Positions 17,622-28,293 of a DNA stretch of 64,000 nt are shown piece after piece. The DNA lies in assembly GCA_017640785.1 (NCBI GenBank), contig JAEPPZ010000004.1, forward strand, positions 1 through 64,000. Reading direction: 5' to 3'. The notes under the pieces were generated by a model, which had not been told where the DNA came from, ran no database searches, and worked only from the letters and a program-made list of their open reading frames with translations. The stretch comes from Balneola sp. Lineage in GTDB: Bacteria; Bacteroidota; Rhodothermia; Balneolales; Balneolaceae. Position 1 is the first letter of the stretch. The number at the start of each line of letters is the position of its first letter. The translations under genes were made by a program, and so were the position numbers.

Positions 17622-18692
17622 ATGAACAATAAAAAGATATTAGATTTCACTACAAAAGAGTCAGCAATAGGTATAGCTGTAGTGCTTATTGTTTTCCTGA
17701 GTACATTTATTTCCCGAACTGCCAGAATTTCAAAATCAGAGGCTTTAGTTGGAACCCAGAACACTCAGATATATTTGCACGAAGACGTTAATCTAAGTGA
17801 ACTAGTAAGTATACTGGAGTTGTCAAATATTCAATTTGATGAAGAAGAACTACTTTGGGTTAGTCCTCTGCTTGGTTGGAGAACTTTCAAAAAAGGATAC
17901 TATGAGTTTGATGGAGAGTATTCCTACAATGACTTTTTAACCAAGCTAGCTTTTGGAAGTCAGGATCCTGTCTCAATTACAATTTTACCGGGTATAACAA
18001 TTGACAGGTTTGCCAGAAATTTAGGAAATGAAATGAGTTTTGACAGTTCTGAAGTCATGAATGTTTTTGATGACTCTCTATTTGTTGCTTCCAAAAATAT
18101 ATCCAAAGAACAATTGTTCGGAAGAATGTTACCAAACACTTATGATGTTTACTGGACTTACAGCCCAAAGCAAACAGTGGAAAAGATACTCACCGAATTT
18201 AATAATCAGGTTGCCAAAAGGTATAAAAGCAGAATTGATTCTTTGGATTATTCGATCGATGAGATCGTTGCAATGGCATCTATTGTAGAGTGGGAAGCTA
18301 ATATTGAAGAAGAAAAACCAATAGTAGCCGGTTTATATTGGAACAGGTTAAAAAGAAGAATGTACTTGCAAGCTGATCCAACTATTAGTTTTGCTGTAGG
18401 AGAGAGGCGCAGATTATTACTGGAAGATTACAAAGTTGATCACCCTTATAATACTTACACTAAATATGGATTACCTCCGGGACCGGTTACAAATCCCAGT
18501 TTACAAACTATAAAAGCGACATTGTATCCCGCGAAACATCAATATTTATACATGGTAGCAAGTCCTGAAGGGGGACATCTTTTCAACCGAACCTATGAAG
18601 AGCATTTAGTGGATGCTGAAAAATGGCGAAAATGGTTGAGGCAGCAGTACAGAATTAAGCGGCAAAGAGAACTGCAGGGATCAGGAGAATAA
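17622..18692 (+). CDS. mltG: endolytic murein transglycosylase MltG
   Basis: 356 residues from ATG 17622; a TTG five codons upstream is possible, but it lies in the promoter element. One N-terminal membrane helix (about 15-32) precedes a periplasmic YceG-like domain. The catalytic Glu is Glu223 in MASIVEWEA (E. coli ASIVEKE), followed by GLYWNRLKRRMYLQADPT and YNTYTKYGLPPGPVTNPS, all hallmarks. MltG cleaves nascent glycan strands and is proposed to terminate their extension. Divergent from the haem-lipoprotein operon and convergent with the next gene. Confidence 0.95.
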   Translation: MNNKKILDFTTKESAIGIAVVLIVFLSTFISRTARISKSEALVGTQNTQIYLHEDVNLSELVSILELSNIQFDEEELLWVSPLLGWRTFKKGYYEFDGEYSYNDFLTKLAFGSQDPVSITILPGITIDRFARNLGNEMSFDSSEVMNVFDDSLFVASKNISKEQLFGRMLPNTYDVYWTYSPKQTVEKILTEFNNQVAKRYKSRIDSLDYSIDEIVAMASIVEWEANIEEEKPIVAGLYWNRLKRRMYLQADPTISFAVGERRRLLLEDYKVDHPYNTYTKYGLPPGPVTNPSLQTIKATLYPAKHQYLYMVASPEGGHLFNRTYEEHLVDAEKWRKWLRQQYRIKRQRELQGSGE

Positions 18693-18705
18693 ATGTCAGA
18701 GCGTG

Positions 18706-20418
18706 TTATTCTTGCCTGTAAAGAGATTTAATAAGAACCTTTTGGTTTATATGCTCACTATCAAAACCAAACTGACCACTAAGACCACGGTAATTTTTCA
18801 ATTCATGCAGACCTTGCTTTAATAAATCAGGATTACCGACTCTGTTTAATGTACTTAAGACAAGTTTGGCTACATCGTAGCCGATAAAAGCAAACTGATT
18901 AGGTTCTGTTTGGAATCGTAACCTGAAATTCGAAGCAAACTCTTCTACATCAGTTTCACCATATCGTATTTCAAAACTCTGAGTATAGTGAATGGAGGTT
19001 TCCGGCAATCGTGTGTTTTCCAGGTCTGTGTCTGCCCATTCTTCTGAACCAAGGAGTATATAATCACTTCTTGAAGCTTCTAGATCAGTAAGCAGATTCC
19101 TGATCAAGGTTGGAGCTGCCGCACCTGTGAATGGGGCATAGATCGCTTTTAAACCAGGCGATGGTACCAATGTGTCAGTTTTAGACAGATACGCTGTGTA
19201 TTCAGAAATATCATAGCCATCAGACTCCAAATCGTTCAGAAAAAAGTGCTGAACAAATGCCCCTAAGCGTTCGGCTTCATGTCTGAATGCCAATGCTGAA
19301 GCTTCTCCTAGTGCATCCATTTCAGCCAAAACTGCTACGGTATCAAGACCTAAAGAATTGACAGCATATTGGGCCATTTTTTTGCCTTGTACTGCAAAAG
19401 TAGGGTTCGTTTGGAACATATAGTTATTGGCGATGCTCAGCGAATCAGAGTTTGCTAAAGGGGTAATTACTGGTACTTCATAAACTTCAGCCAGATCAGA
19501 AAATGATTTTGCTACATTAGAAAACAAAGGTCCAATTACCACATCTACATCTTTATTCCATATCAAATGATTTAAAATATCTTCTGATTGAACAGAATCA
19601 ACATTTGTTCTGGAAAAATTAATAAATGCCTTCTTATCAGGATGGTTTGCATTGAATTCTTCTACTGCAGTCTGAATTCCAAAATAGAGATGTTGTGGAA
19701 TTTCATAATTATCAGAGTTCATATCAAAAGAGGGTAGTGCAACGCCAATTTGATAAGACATTCCGGTAGGAGCGAATGAATACTTTTGGAATGGATATCT
19801 GGAAGCATAAGTAAGTGAGTCTCTCAATGCAGTTTCTATCTGAAACAGATCTACAGCATTACTGTCAATCAAAGAAGATTTTAACGAGTTGACCATAGTT
19901 TTGGCTTTCGAGAAATCGACTCTCCCTAAAGCACCGGAAATAACATCAGCTAAGATCTCAACATTCGAACTCTGTTTGAACACAGTCTTGATCTGATCAA
20001 TACTTAAATAGTTTAAAATCTGATCGTAGAAAGAAATAGCTCTGGTATAGTAAGGGTTACTTCTGCTATTGGATTTTAGCTCATATAAAAGCTCAAGAGA
20101 AGCTGCAAAATCACTATTCTGAAACAAAACCAAAGCCTTTGTATACTTGGCTTCCTGTACAAAAATATTCGTGCTTTCATCTGAATCAATAACCTTATTC
20201 AGGTAAGCTTTGGATTTAGAAAATTCACCTAAAGAAAAATAACTCTTCCCTGAAAATAGATTCGCTTCCGGACTATCGATTTGAGTGAATATTCTAAGCG
20301 CTCTTTCATAGTCTTCGTTTTGATAGAGGCTTTTACCTGCCTCAACAGATTGAGAATAAGCTGAGGTGGAAAAAAGCAGAATTAATAAAAAAGAGAAAAT
20401 TGAAAAAGTAGATTTCAT
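18706..20418 (-). CDS. periplasmic-binding-protein type 1 with N-terminal TPRs (LpoA-like)
   Basis: 570 residues. Signal peptide (to about residue 22, SAYS). Residues 25-200 are helical repeats (AGKSLYQNEDYERALRIF, SGKSYFSLGEFSKSKAYL), and residues about 215-565 form a Leu/Ile/Val-binding-like fold (IGVALPSFDMNSD, DVVIGPLFSNVAKSF, FAFIGYDVAKLVLS). This layout resembles LpoA-type activators of penicillin-binding proteins as well as ABC amino-acid binding proteins; no ABC permease is nearby. It follows guaA by 55 bp and may be on the same transcript. Confidence 0.7.
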   Translation of the reverse strand: MKSTFSIFSFLLILLFSTSAYSQSVEAGKSLYQNEDYERALRIFTQIDSPEANLFSGKSYFSLGEFSKSKAYLNKVIDSDESTNIFVQEAKYTKALVLFQNSDFAASLELLYELKSNSRSNPYYTRAISFYDQILNYLSIDQIKTVFKQSSNVEILADVISGALGRVDFSKAKTMVNSLKSSLIDSNAVDLFQIETALRDSLTYASRYPFQKYSFAPTGMSYQIGVALPSFDMNSDNYEIPQHLYFGIQTAVEEFNANHPDKKAFINFSRTNVDSVQSEDILNHLIWNKDVDVVIGPLFSNVAKSFSDLAEVYEVPVITPLANSDSLSIANNYMFQTNPTFAVQGKKMAQYAVNSLGLDTVAVLAEMDALGEASALAFRHEAERLGAFVQHFFLNDLESDGYDISEYTAYLSKTDTLVPSPGLKAIYAPFTGAAAPTLIRNLLTDLEASRSDYILLGSEEWADTDLENTRLPETSIHYTQSFEIRYGETDVEEFASNFRLRFQTEPNQFAFIGYDVAKLVLSTLNRVGNPDLLKQGLHELKNYRGLSGQFGFDSEHINQKVLIKSLYRQE

Positions 20419-20473
20419 AGAATTGCTAATTAATACAAATGCTTACACTCAGAATAAACGAATTTGTTCTGAT

Positions 20474-22021
20474 TTATTCCCATTCAATTGTTGCAGGAGG
20501 TTTAGAGCTAATATCGTAAACCACTCTGTTGATTCCCTTTACTTCATTAATAATACGATTAGAGACTGTTCCAAGGAAATCGTAGGGGAGATGAGCCCAA
20601 TCAGCAGTCATTCCGTCTACACTTGTAACCGCTCTGATCGCCGCAGTAAACTCATATGTCCGCTCGTCACCCATTACACCAACACTTTGAACAGGAAGTA
20701 AAACAGCAAGAGCTTGCCAAACATCATCATAAAGCCCCTGATTTTTGAGCTCATCGATAAAGATCTTATCAGCTTCGCGAAGCAGATCCAATCTTTCTTT
20801 ACTGAGTTCTCCTATTACTCTGATCCCAAGCCCTGGGCCAGGAAATGGATGTCGGCCAATAAAATGAGCAGGAATACCTAAAGCTTTCCCAACTTCACGT
20901 ACTTCATCTTTAAATAATTCCCGTACAGGCTCTATCAGATCAAGTTTCATTTTTTCCGGTAAACCACCCACATTATGGTGCGATTTTATAGTGGCGGATG
21001 GACCTTTGAAGGAAACACTTTCAATTACATCAGGATATAAAGTGCCCTGAGCTAAATATTTAAATTCTGATTGCCCGCCAATTTCCTTCTCGAAAACATC
21101 AATAAAAGTAACGCCGATGATCTTTCTTTTCTTTTCCGGATCAGAAACACCTGTTAATCTGGATAGGAATAGTTCACTTGCATCTACACCTCTTACAGGA
21201 AGTTCAAGATCTTTGATATAAAGATCGAGCACCTCATTGAATTCATCCTTTCGCAGCAAGCCGTTATCAACAAAAACGCACTCCAGCTGATCTCCAATAG
21301 CTTTGTGAATCAAGGTAGCAACAACTGTCGAGTCCACTCCGCCTGATAGTGCACAAAGAACCTTATCATTCCCGACTTTTTTTCTGATCGCTTCAATTTG
21401 TTCTTCCACAAAAGAATTTGCGGTCCAGTCTCCCGATAAACCACAGATATCGAAAGCAAAGTTATGGAGAATTTGTTTACCGCAGTCTGTGTGTGCTACT
21501 TCCGGATGGAATTGAACTCCGTAGATCTCTTTTTCTTTATGGTGAACAGCTGCAACTCCGGCATTATTTGTATGTCCTACAATCTCATAAGAGGATGGGA
21601 GTTCATGAATGTGATCTCCATGACTCATCCAGACAACAGAGTTGTCTTCTACATCTTTTAATATTCCATTGTTGTTATCAACGATTAGGTGTGCTCTCCC
21701 GAATTCACGTTTATCTGCTTTTTCAACACTGCCGGGAATCTGAGTATGAGCAAGAAGCTGTAATCCATAACAAACACCGAGAATTGGTACATCCCAATCC
21801 AAAATATCGGTTTGGAGGGATGGAGCATCGTCGTCATTTACACTTTTGGGGCTTCCTGAAAGAATAATGCCTTTAGGAACCGGTTCTGAAACCGTACTCA
21901 GATCGACATTAAAAGGATGGATTTCACAGTAGATATTGAATTCACGTAATCTTCTTGCGATAAGCTGAGTGAACTGAGATCCGTAATCAAGAATTAAAAT
22001 CCATTCGTTATGTCGGTTCAT
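20474..22021 (-). CDS. guaA: GMP synthase (glutamine-hydrolysing)
   Basis: 515 residues, normal length. Class I glutaminase domain with Cys84 (GVCYGLQLL), His172 and Glu174 (GVQFHPEVA); ATP-pyrophosphatase P-loop SGGVDS at 226-231; C-terminal dimerisation domain with [11 protein letters not shown] and the closing KPPATIEWE. Converts XMP to GMP using glutamine and ATP. It starts 15 bp after gcvH and is the distal gene of the efp-accBC-gcvH run. Confidence 0.98.
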   Translation of the reverse strand: MNRHNEWILILDYGSQFTQLIARRLREFNIYCEIHPFNVDLSTVSEPVPKGIILSGSPKSVNDDDAPSLQTDILDWDVPILGVCYGLQLLAHTQIPGSVEKADKREFGRAHLIVDNNNGILKDVEDNSVVWMSHGDHIHELPSSYEIVGHTNNAGVAAVHHKEKEIYGVQFHPEVAHTDCGKQILHNFAFDICGLSGDWTANSFVEEQIEAIRKKVGNDKVLCALSGGVDSTVVATLIHKAIGDQLECVFVDNGLLRKDEFNEVLDLYIKDLELPVRGVDASELFLSRLTGVSDPEKKRKIIGVTFIDVFEKEIGGQSEFKYLAQGTLYPDVIESVSFKGPSATIKSHHNVGGLPEKMKLDLIEPVRELFKDEVREVGKALGIPAHFIGRHPFPGPGLGIRVIGELSKERLDLLREADKIFIDELKNQGLYDDVWQALAVLLPVQSVGVMGDERTYEFTAAIRAVTSVDGMTADWAHLPYDFLGTVSNRIINEVKGINRVVYDISSKPPATIEWE

Positions 22022-22036
22022 TAAATTTGATAGTAT

Positions 22037-22417
22037 TTAAGCGATGATTTCTTTGTATTGGTCTGCTGACAGAAGAGATTCCAGTTGAGAGGTATCTGAT
22101 AGCTTTACTTTTACCATCCAGCCTTTCCCGTACGGATCTTCATTAACGATCTCAGGATTATCTTCAAGCTCCTCATTAATTTCTGAAATTTCACCATCTA
22201 CAGGCGCATAAAGCTCAGAAACTGTTTTTACAGCTTCAACAGTACCGAAAGTGTCATCGGCAGAAAACTCAAATCCTTCTTCTTCCAACTCCACAAAAAC
22301 GATATCTCCAAGTTCACCCTGAGCAAATTCTGTGATCCCAATAGTGGCTGTGCCGTCACCATTGTCTTTGATCCATTCATGTTCTCTGGTGTATTTTAAA
22401 TCACTTGGTACGCTCAT
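22037..22417 (-). CDS. gcvH: glycine cleavage system H protein
   Basis: 126 residues, usual size. The lipoyl-carrying Lys64 lies in [19 protein letters not shown]. The ATG overlaps the accC stop (ATGA). No gcvT or gcvP is nearby, so here H may act as lipoate carrier for other 2-oxoacid dehydrogenases or serve a gcv system elsewhere on the chromosome. Confidence 0.97.
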   Translation of the reverse strand: MSVPSDLKYTREHEWIKDNGDGTATIGITEFAQGELGDIVFVELEEEGFEFSADDTFGTVEAVKTVSELYAPVDGEISEINEELEDNPEIVNEDPYGKGWMVKVKLSDTSQLESLLSADQYKEIIA

Positions 22418-23769
22418 CTAACAGCCTCCGGGTTAAATTTGAAATTGTTTTCTAAATACTTAGTGGTGAATTTACCAGCTAAGAAGTTGGGATCATCCAT
22501 AAGTTGAATATGGTAAGGTATAGTTGTTTTAATGCCTTCTATGATAAATTCCTGCAACGCACGTTTCATCTTATTGATAGCTAATTCTCTGGTTGGTGCA
22601 TAAACAATTAGTTTAGCTATCATTGAATCGTAGTGAGGCGGGATGCGATATCCTGAATAAGCATGAGTATCCAGTCTCACACCATGTCCACCGGGTGGGT
22701 GAAATACCGTAATTTCACCTGCAGAAGGACGGAAGTTAAATTCAGGATCTTCAGCGTTAATTCTACACTCTATAGAATGGCCTCGCATTTCGATCTCACG
22801 CTCTTCGATCTTCATACCGGCAGCAACACGTATTTGCTGTTCAATAAGATCATAACCTGTTACTTCCTCAGTTACAGGATGTTCAACCTGAATACGAGTG
22901 TTCATTTCCATGAAATAGAAATTCTCATCGTCATCTACTAAATATTCAACAGTACCAGCACCTTCATAATCAACTGCTTTCGCAGCATTTATAGAAGCTT
23001 CACCCATTCTTTTTCTTAAATCCGGGGTCATAAGTGGGGAAGGAGATTCTTCCAATACTTTTTGATGTCGTCGCTGAAGAGAGCAATCTCTTTCACCTAA
23101 ATGAATAACATTACCATGCTGATCAGCCATTATCTGGATCTCAACATGATGTGGGTTTTGAACGAAACGTTCAATATATACTTCCGGGTTACTGAAGATA
23201 GTACCGGCTTCATTTCGGCACATTTCGAAGTTCTTCTTTAACTCACTTTCTTTTTCAACAACACGCATTCCACGACCACCGCCACCAGCAGAAGCTTTGA
23301 TAATAACCGGGAATCCAATGTCCTTGCACACTTTTACAGCTTCTTCATAAGTGTCAACTACACCATCACTACCAGGTACAACAGGTACCTTATTCTTGAT
23401 CATAGTTGCTTTAGCTACAGCTTTATCTCCCATTGAGTTAATAGCGTGAGGGGATGGGCCTATAAACTTTAGATCATGCTCAGAGCAAATCTTAGAGAAC
23501 TCAGCATTTTCAGCTAAGAATCCATATCCGGGATGGATCGCTTCGGCATTTGTGATTTCGGCTGCAGCCAAAATGCTTTGAATTTTCAGGTAGCTGTCTT
23601 TACCTGCTGGAGGTCCAATACATACAGCTTCGTCTGCAAATTTAACATGAAGGCTATCGGCATCAGCTGTTGAATAAACAGCTACAGTTTTAATGCCCAT
23701 TTCTCTACACGTTCGAATAATTCGAAGTGCGATTTCACCACGATTGGCTATTAATATCTTTTTAAACAT
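22414..23769 (-). CDS. accC: biotin carboxylase subunit of acetyl-CoA carboxylase
   Basis: 451 residues. ATP-grasp enzyme: N-terminal [20 protein letters not shown], glycine-rich [29 protein letters not shown], and [15 protein letters not shown]. It carboxylates biotin on AccB in the first step of fatty-acid synthesis. Starts 9 bp after accB and overlaps gcvH by 4 bp. Confidence 0.98.
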   Translation of the reverse strand: MFKKILIANRGEIALRIIRTCREMGIKTVAVYSTADADSLHVKFADEAVCIGPPAGKDSYLKIQSILAAAEITNAEAIHPGYGFLAENAEFSKICSEHDLKFIGPSPHAINSMGDKAVAKATMIKNKVPVVPGSDGVVDTYEEAVKVCKDIGFPVIIKASAGGGGRGMRVVEKESELKKNFEMCRNEAGTIFSNPEVYIERFVQNPHHVEIQIMADQHGNVIHLGERDCSLQRRHQKVLEESPSPLMTPDLRKRMGEASINAAKAVDYEGAGTVEYLVDDDENFYFMEMNTRIQVEHPVTEEVTGYDLIEQQIRVAAGMKIEEREIEMRGHSIECRINAEDPEFNFRPSAGEITVFHPPGGHGVRLDTHAYSGYRIPPHYDSMIAKLIVYAPTRELAINKMKRALQEFIIEGIKTTIPYHIQLMDDPNFLAGKFTTKYLENNFKFNPEAVR

Positions 23770-23778
23770 GCTGACTTA

Positions 23779-24261
23779 TTAGTCTTTGCTGATTATGAAA
23801 AGAGGTTGATCAAACTCGACAGCCTGACCATCGTCGATCAGAATCTCCTGAACAGTTCCACTAAATTCGGCTTCAATTTCATTCATGATCTTCATTGCTT
23901 CTACAATACAAAGAGTATCACCTTTTGATATCTTTGATCCTACTTTTACAAAAGGATCGGAATCAGGTGAAGCTGCTTTATAAAAAGTACCAACGATTGG
24001 AGATTTAACAGTTTCTCCTTTTGCTGATGAGCCACCTGATGATTCTGAAGCAGCACTACTATCTGGGGAAGCCGGAGCCTGTGGTTGAGTAGGAGCTGCA
24101 GGCTGAGCCGGAGCTGCTTGCATCGGTTGTGAGTAAGTAATCTGCTCAACAGTCCCGGTTTTTTTTACTTTAATTTTAAAATCACCTTCTTCGATAGCTA
24201 CCTCGTCTACATCGCTATCAGAAATTAGGTTTAGAATATTTTTTATCAGTTTTAAGTCCAT
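23779..24261 (-). CDS. accB: biotin carboxyl carrier protein
   Basis: 160 residues. N-terminal helical segment, an Ala/Pro/Gln-rich linker (about 43-80), and a biotinyl domain with Lys124 in VEAMKIMNE, the biotinylation site. Starts 6 bp after efp in the efp-accB-accC order common in bacteria. Confidence 0.97.
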   Translation of the reverse strand: MDLKLIKNILNLISDSDVDEVAIEEGDFKIKVKKTGTVEQITYSQPMQAAPAQPAAPTQPQAPASPDSSAASESSGGSSAKGETVKSPIVGTFYKAASPDSDPFVKVGSKISKGDTLCIVEAMKIMNEIEAEFSGTVQEILIDDGQAVEFDQPLFIISKD

Positions 24262-24267
24262 AGTAAG

Positions 24268-24837
24268 TTATTTAGCTCGTTCCAGATAAGTTCCTGTTCG
24301 TGTATCTACTTTAATTTCTTCACCTTCATTAATAAAAAGAGGCACGTTAACAACAGCACCTGACTCTAAAGTTGCCGGTTTGCTTCCTCCTTGTGCAGTA
24401 TCACCTTTAACTCCGGGATCTGTTTGGCTTACAGTAAGTACTAAGTGATCCGGTGGTTCTGCGTATAAAACTTGTTCGTCGTCTGCATTAAATAATACAT
24501 TGCAGACCTGTCCTTCAATTAAAAAATCTTTTCTTTCAACCTGATTGGCATTAACGGGAATCTGCTCATAAGTGTCACTATTCATAAAGTAGAAAAGGGA
24601 ACCATCTTGGTATAAAAATTGATAGTTTCTGTTTTCTACACGAACAGCTTCGGTATTCTCTCCCGAGCGCCATGTTTTATCAATGTTTTTACCGTTTACA
24701 ATGCCTCTGAGCTTTGTTCTCACAAAAGCCGGGCCTTTTCCGGGCTTTACATGTTGAAATTCAGTAATTGAATACAATTCACCATCCATATTCAGAACTA
24801 ACCCATTTCTGAAGTCGGAAGTAGAAATTTTAGCCAT
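24268..24837 (-). CDS. efp: elongation factor P
   Basis: 189 residues, normal. KOW-like domain with the loop HVKPGKGPAFVRTKLR; Lys34 is the position modified in many bacteria. OB-like domains follow, including the LTVSQTDPGVKGDTAQGG motif of the family. EF-P relieves ribosome stalling on polyproline; GPPPPPYI in PelG of this window would be such a substrate. First gene of the operon, preceded by a consensus promoter and a GGAG ribosome-binding site. Confidence 0.98.
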   Translation of the reverse strand: MAKISTSDFRNGLVLNMDGELYSITEFQHVKPGKGPAFVRTKLRGIVNGKNIDKTWRSGENTEAVRVENRNYQFLYQDGSLFYFMNSDTYEQIPVNANQVERKDFLIEGQVCNVLFNADDEQVLYAEPPDHLVLTVSQTDPGVKGDTAQGGSKPATLESGAVVNVPLFINEGEEIKVDTRTGTYLERAK

Positions 24838-24864
24838 TAAAAATATCTCCGTTAATTAGTTGCC

Positions 24865-24895
24865 CAAAAATACAGCTAGGGAATTCCGATAACAA
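24865..24895 (-). promoter_or_regulatory. consensus Bacteroidota promoter of the efp operon
   Basis: On the minus strand TTG (24895-24893), a 20-nt spacer, then TATTTTTG (24872-24865), matching TTG/TAnnTTTG exactly, 27 bp upstream of the efp ATG. This is the best promoter in the window. Confidence 0.85.
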
Positions 24896-24900
24896 GTTAA

Positions 24901-26247
24901 TTAAAGAAAATTGGTAATAATGTTATATAGAATCGCCAGCGGGCAAACTACGTAAATGAATACTGGCCAGACTTTCGAAAATAATGTTTGTCTGATACCT
25001 GCAAAACCAAATTCCATCTCTGTAATTGCTGAGTCTGTCTTCCAAACAAAGGCAACAAATATACAGGTCAACAATCCTCCTATTGGTAATCCAAGGTTAT
25101 TGAATATGTTATCAAAATGACCAATAAGTGCCGGATAAAAGGAAACCACTATAGAAATAGCAAGCACTCCAAGTCCAACGCTCCAAGCTGCTTTTTTCCT
25201 TTTTACTTCGAATTCATCGATTACGAAAGATACAGGAACCTCAAGTAGTGATATAGTAGATGTCAACGCTGCGATACTTAACAATAGAAAGAATACAACA
25301 CCAAGAATTAACCCAACTGCTCCGCCAATAGTATGAAAGAGTGCCGGTAGAATTTGGAAAACCAGATCGGTACTGGAAGCCAGTTGATCGCCAACAAAGA
25401 TTTCAATTCCTGCGTTTTTAGCGACATACATTGCCGGAATTATTAAAAGTCCGGCTAAAAAGGCGATTCCAACATCAGCCAAGGTTACAAATGCAGCTGC
25501 CTGAGGAATGTTCTCTTTTTTATTCAGATATGAACCATAAGTGATCAATGCTCCCATACCAAGAGAAAGCGAGAAGAAAGCCTGACCCATTGCTGAAAAT
25601 ATCAGGTCTGCATTAATTTTTGAAAAATCAGGAAGCAGATATTCGCGAACACCTTCTGATGCACCTGGTTGAGTAAGTACATAACCGATCATTATTACAA
25701 TGATTCCGATCAATAAAGGCATCATAAATTTAGTAGCACGTTCAATACCATCACTGATACCACCGGTAATAATTTTAATGGTACCAAACATGAAAGCAGA
25801 GGCAATAATAGCATTTTTCCAGCCATTGCCTGTGTCAGTAAGTAAATCAGCGGCTTCTTGCCATCCGAAATAGTAGAAAATTTCTTCGAATGCGAATCCA
25901 AACGCCCAACCTGCAATTACAGTGTAGAAGGAGAGGATCATAACTCCACATATAACTCCCCATAAACCAACCAAGGGAAAAAACTTATTCGAAGAAAGAG
26001 CTTTAAACGCACCTACCGGGTTTTTTCCTGATTTTCTACCGATAGCCAGTTCAGCTACCATAACAGGAAAACCTATTAAAAATGTACAAATCAAATAAAC
26101 TATGAGATAAGCTGCGCCACCTTCAGTAGCTACTTTTGTTGGGAAACCCCAAATATTACCTAATCCTACTGCAGAACCGGCTGCCGCTAAAATAAATCCA
26201 AGTTTTGAATTCCATGCACCACGTTCGCTTGTTGATGTACCTGCCAA
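24901..26247 (-). CDS. neurotransmitter:sodium symporter family transporter
   Basis: 448 residues, eleven to twelve helices. TM1 has the sodium-site signature AAAGSAVGLGNIWGFPTKV and the unwound GGAAYLIVYL. The start is TTG at 26247, supported by AGGAGG at 26260-26255 with 7-nt spacing; no ATG fits. Family members import amino acids with sodium. A second NSS gene is at 50770; the two are not close copies. Confidence 0.93.
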   Translation of the reverse strand: MAGTSTSERGAWNSKLGFILAAAGSAVGLGNIWGFPTKVATEGGAAYLIVYLICTFLIGFPVMVAELAIGRKSGKNPVGAFKALSSNKFFPLVGLWGVICGVMILSFYTVIAGWAFGFAFEEIFYYFGWQEAADLLTDTGNGWKNAIIASAFMFGTIKIITGGISDGIERATKFMMPLLIGIIVIMIGYVLTQPGASEGVREYLLPDFSKINADLIFSAMGQAFFSLSLGMGALITYGSYLNKKENIPQAAAFVTLADVGIAFLAGLLIIPAMYVAKNAGIEIFVGDQLASSTDLVFQILPALFHTIGGAVGLILGVVFFLLLSIAALTSTISLLEVPVSFVIDEFEVKRKKAAWSVGLGVLAISIVVSFYPALIGHFDNIFNNLGLPIGGLLTCIFVAFVWKTDSAITEMEFGFAGIRQTLFSKVWPVFIYVVCPLAILYNIITNFL

Positions 26248-26295
26248 AAGATGTCCTCCTTTAAGAGTTGATTAAAGCACTAAAATATTTCTTGA

Positions 26296-28293
26296 TCACA
26301 TTATTCGCAACCTTCTTAATATAACACCGGAAGAAGGTGCTAGAGTATAAGAATTTTCAATAGTTATTTTAGCTTTATTTAGTTTGATAGAATTTTTATC
26401 TGCCACGAGCTCCCAATTCCCCGGAAGCAGATCAATTGAATGTTCTTTTTTTGGATTTCCATTCAACGAAATGAAATACTCGTATGGGTCTAGCTCTTCA
26501 TTCGTTTGTATTGAAAATGTAACATGAAGAGGGTCTTTATAAACTTTGAAGTTAATATCTGAGGGTAAAGCTTTTCTGAGAGCAGGGGAGCATAAACGGA
26601 GCTCAATGAGATCTTTATAATACTCAAACAAACCTTTATTGATCTCTATTTCATTGAAATTCAGCCAGTTAGTTTCGTTGTCTTTGTTGTAACTGTCATG
26701 ATCGAGCATTCGATTTCTTTTATCAAGATCTAAGGGATCGAATATCAGTTTTGATCGACCCCATTCCTGTCCCGCGTGTATCATGGTTACACCTTGACTC
26801 ACAAAAAGAGTGAGCGCTGCAAGTTTGGCCGTAGCTAATTCTTCCTGAGAGAGATGTGTAAGTGCTCTTTTGTTTTCAAACTTCTGTTCATTTTTAGAAT
26901 GATCTAAGGATATTCGGATGGAATCTCCAAGAGTGTACCCATCATGACTTTCAATATAATTGAGCGAATGAGCAGAGGTATTAAAAAGTCCCTTTTCATC
27001 TTCTTTAAGCGTTCCGCGGATAAAATTTTCTAAAGCAAATCGTGAAGTTTCATGATTCCATCCACCAAAAATAAAGCCTTTATCAGAAATAGGGTGAGAG
27101 CCTTTGATCCCGTTTCTGATCTTGTCATTCCAGGAGATCCATCCGTGATCCGAAAAGCCTGAAGGTTTATATTCTCCACCCCAGGGTTCAGCGATCAAAA
27201 TTACATCAGTATTGATCTTTTGTGCTTCTTGTTTGATCAAATCAATAGTTTCCCAATCTATTATTCCTGCCAGATCAAATCTGAACCCATCAATATGATA
27301 CTCTTTGATCCAATGAAGAAGAGATTCAACAATCAGCTTCCTGGAATGCTCAGATGTGGTATCAATGTCATTTCCTGTCCAGCTGTTGTTGATGAAATTC
27401 CCTTTTTCATCAAATTTGAAATAATGCTCTTTAGCCAGGATTTTGAGCGGATTTTGATCATAATGAGAAGCATGATTGTAAACCACATCCATTATAACAG
27501 CGATCTCATTTTTATGAAGCTCACGAATTAAACTTTTTAACTCTGAAATTGCATTCTCGGACTTCCCGATTACTTCATTTTCATTGAGGTTGGCATCGGA
27601 AGCGTACATGGTTTCAGGAGCATGAAAAAATGAGGTCATATAACCCCAGTAATTTCTCGCGTATGGATTCCAGGTATTCTTTATTCCTTCTTTAGTTTGC
27701 TCGTTAAACGGAGGCTCGAAATAAGCAAACTTTTGCAAGGGCAGGAATTCAACTGCATTTACGTTAAGGCGCTTTAGATGTGCAATACCACCGACTTCAG
27801 CTTCTCTGAAATCATTGTAGATTCCCTGAACAAATGTTCTTGCTGAGGAGTGAGCAACCATGTCTTTGATGTGAGTCTCATAAATAATGAGATCTCTTGG
27901 GTCTTCAACTTTAATAAAGCGATCATCCTGCCAATCAAATTCATTTGATCTAATGATCTTTGTTTTCGGAAACTGAAGGTGATGATTTGTAGTAGTTACA
28001 AATGTACTCCATGGATCAGCTGCATGTTGGATCTCACCATTTCCGGATACCCGGTAACAGTACCATTTATCAGACAGGTCTTCGGAAACAAGGGCGTTCC
28101 AGATTCCACTTTCATCTTTAGTGCAGGGATAAACAGAGCCTTCTTCATCTGAATAGTTATCATAAACTATTATTTCAATAGAATCAGATAAAGGGGAGAA
28201 GACTCTGAAGACCACACCTTTCTCAGTAATGGTATATCCCATTTTATAGATGTCAAAATCAACAGAAGTGACAGTTTGGGAATTCAAGCTCAA
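26296..28293 (-). CDS. pulA: type I pullulanase (GH13)
   Basis: 665 residues from a TTG that overlaps the metG stop (TTGA); an ATG at codon 18 (28242) is an alternative. No signal peptide, so cytoplasmic. CBM48-like N-terminal domain (about 18-110); the pullulanase YNWGYD region is present as NYWGYM (about 214-219); GH13 motifs VVYNHAS, DGFRFD (nucleophile Asp340), IAEPWGG (Glu369) and ESHDG (His450, Asp451). Debranches alpha-1,6 links of glycogen or maltodextrin. Coupled to metG by the 4-bp overlap, though unrelated in function. Confidence 0.92.
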   Translation of the reverse strand: MSLNSQTVTSVDFDIYKMGYTITEKGVVFRVFSPLSDSIEIIVYDNYSDEEGSVYPCTKDESGIWNALVSEDLSDKWYCYRVSGNGEIQHAADPWSTFVTTTNHHLQFPKTKIIRSNEFDWQDDRFIKVEDPRDLIIYETHIKDMVAHSSARTFVQGIYNDFREAEVGGIAHLKRLNVNAVEFLPLQKFAYFEPPFNEQTKEGIKNTWNPYARNYWGYMTSFFHAPETMYASDANLNENEVIGKSENAISELKSLIRELHKNEIAVIMDVVYNHASHYDQNPLKILAKEHYFKFDEKGNFINNSWTGNDIDTTSEHSRKLIVESLLHWIKEYHIDGFRFDLAGIIDWETIDLIKQEAQKINTDVILIAEPWGGEYKPSGFSDHGWISWNDKIRNGIKGSHPISDKGFIFGGWNHETSRFALENFIRGTLKEDEKGLFNTSAHSLNYIESHDGYTLGDSIRISLDHSKNEQKFENKRALTHLSQEELATAKLAALTLFVSQGVTMIHAGQEWGRSKLIFDPLDLDKRNRMLDHDSYNKDNETNWLNFNEIEINKGLFEYYKDLIELRLCSPALRKALPSDINFKVYKDPLHVTFSIQTNEELDPYEYFISLNGNPKKEHSIDLLPGNWELVADKNSIKLNKAKITIENSYTLAPSSGVILRRLRIM

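Noticed and set aside
21418-21867. 149-residue + strand ORF opposite guaA
   Set aside because: It is antisense to the conserved glutaminase domain and has no family match.
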